Source of the DNA: Gordonia amicalis NBRC 100051 = JCM 11271
GTDB taxonomy: Bacteria; Actinomycetota; Actinomycetes; Mycobacteriales; Mycobacteriaceae
Reading direction: 5' to 3'
DNA length: 64,000 bases
NCBI RefSeq assembly: GCF_000332995.1
Contig: NZ_BANS01000007.1
Location: 62,001-126,000, forward strand
Both the position numbers and the translations under genes were made by a program. Positions within the stretch are counted from its first letter, which is position 1. Every line of letters starts with the position of its first letter. Under the pieces are notes generated by a model. It was not told where the DNA came from and ran no database searches. It saw only the letters and a program-made list of their open reading frames with translations. This document shows positions 63,630 to 64,000 of this stretch, piece after piece.

Positions 63630-63697
63630 CACGACCGGCCCTCCGTCGCGGGGCCCAATCACGCGCCGGTCACTTTCCTTCCAGACACGGAGAATGA

Positions 63698-64000
<303 letters not shown>

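Overview
The window is high-GC actinobacterial DNA from the mycolic-acid-bearing order Mycobacteriales. From position 1 to about 38800 the gene order follows the Mycobacterium tuberculosis segment Rv3644c-Rv3683 closely: holB, adenylate cyclase, topA, an Rv3647c-type protein, cspA, MrfA-like helicase, Tad pilus genes, ssd, a Fic-like protein, acs, an Rv3669-type membrane protein, ephE, marP, NUDIX, TlpA, nth, crp, metallo-hydrolase, RidA, DUF4177, two ArsA/GET3 ATPases, whiB4, ponA2 and a metallophosphoesterase. The end resembles Rv3708c-Rv3710 (asd, ask, leuA). Short intergenic repeats of the CCCTGAGGAGCG and GGTTGAGCCGGTACGGAGCG kinds, and GAGCG-rich tags, suggest Gordonia or a close relative. 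That genus call is inference.

Layout. 1-9949: replication, topology, cold shock and DNA repair. 10504-15951: a compact minus-strand Tad/Flp pilus operon, split by a VOC-family gene lying between two copies of a 72-73 bp element with terminal inverted repeats. 15979-16969: no convincing protein gene. It holds two dyads and then a strong promoter with a CRP/GlxR-type site in its spacer, followed by about 300 nt that I read as an Ms1/MTS2823-type RNA. 18143-25314: acetate activation (acs), and the convergent ephE and nth-tlpA-nudix-marP genes. 26043: crp, the probable reader of the cAMP made by the cyclase at 1449 and the likely ligand of three TGTGA-N6-TCACA-like sites (16554, 18048, 46630). 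27667-31717: an insertion relative to M. tuberculosis carrying a flotillin, a short NfeD-like OB protein, a DUF2628 protein, an MFS permease and a TSUP permease.

From 38837 the sequence is lineage-specific. It holds a HAD dehalogenase, tRNA-Pro(CGG), a lipocalin pseudogene with three frameshifts, AraC, M20 peptidase, DUF2252, a CWB2/TIM-barrel secreted protein, Dps, a truncated Ohr remnant, a secreted lipase, a damaged beta-propeller gene and the gluconate module gntR/gntK/gntP. Then come asd and ask (with an internal start for a beta subunit), a PIG-V-like membrane protein, a TetR-MFS-nitroreductase unit with twin operators, an MHS-type permease, and leuA behind a leucine-rich leader peptide.

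A recurring feature is leaderless expression: at least eleven genes have a TANNNT hexamer 6-7 bases before the start codon and no Shine-Dalgarno sequence. I used this to choose several starts. All comparisons with named families come from memory of those families, not from searches.
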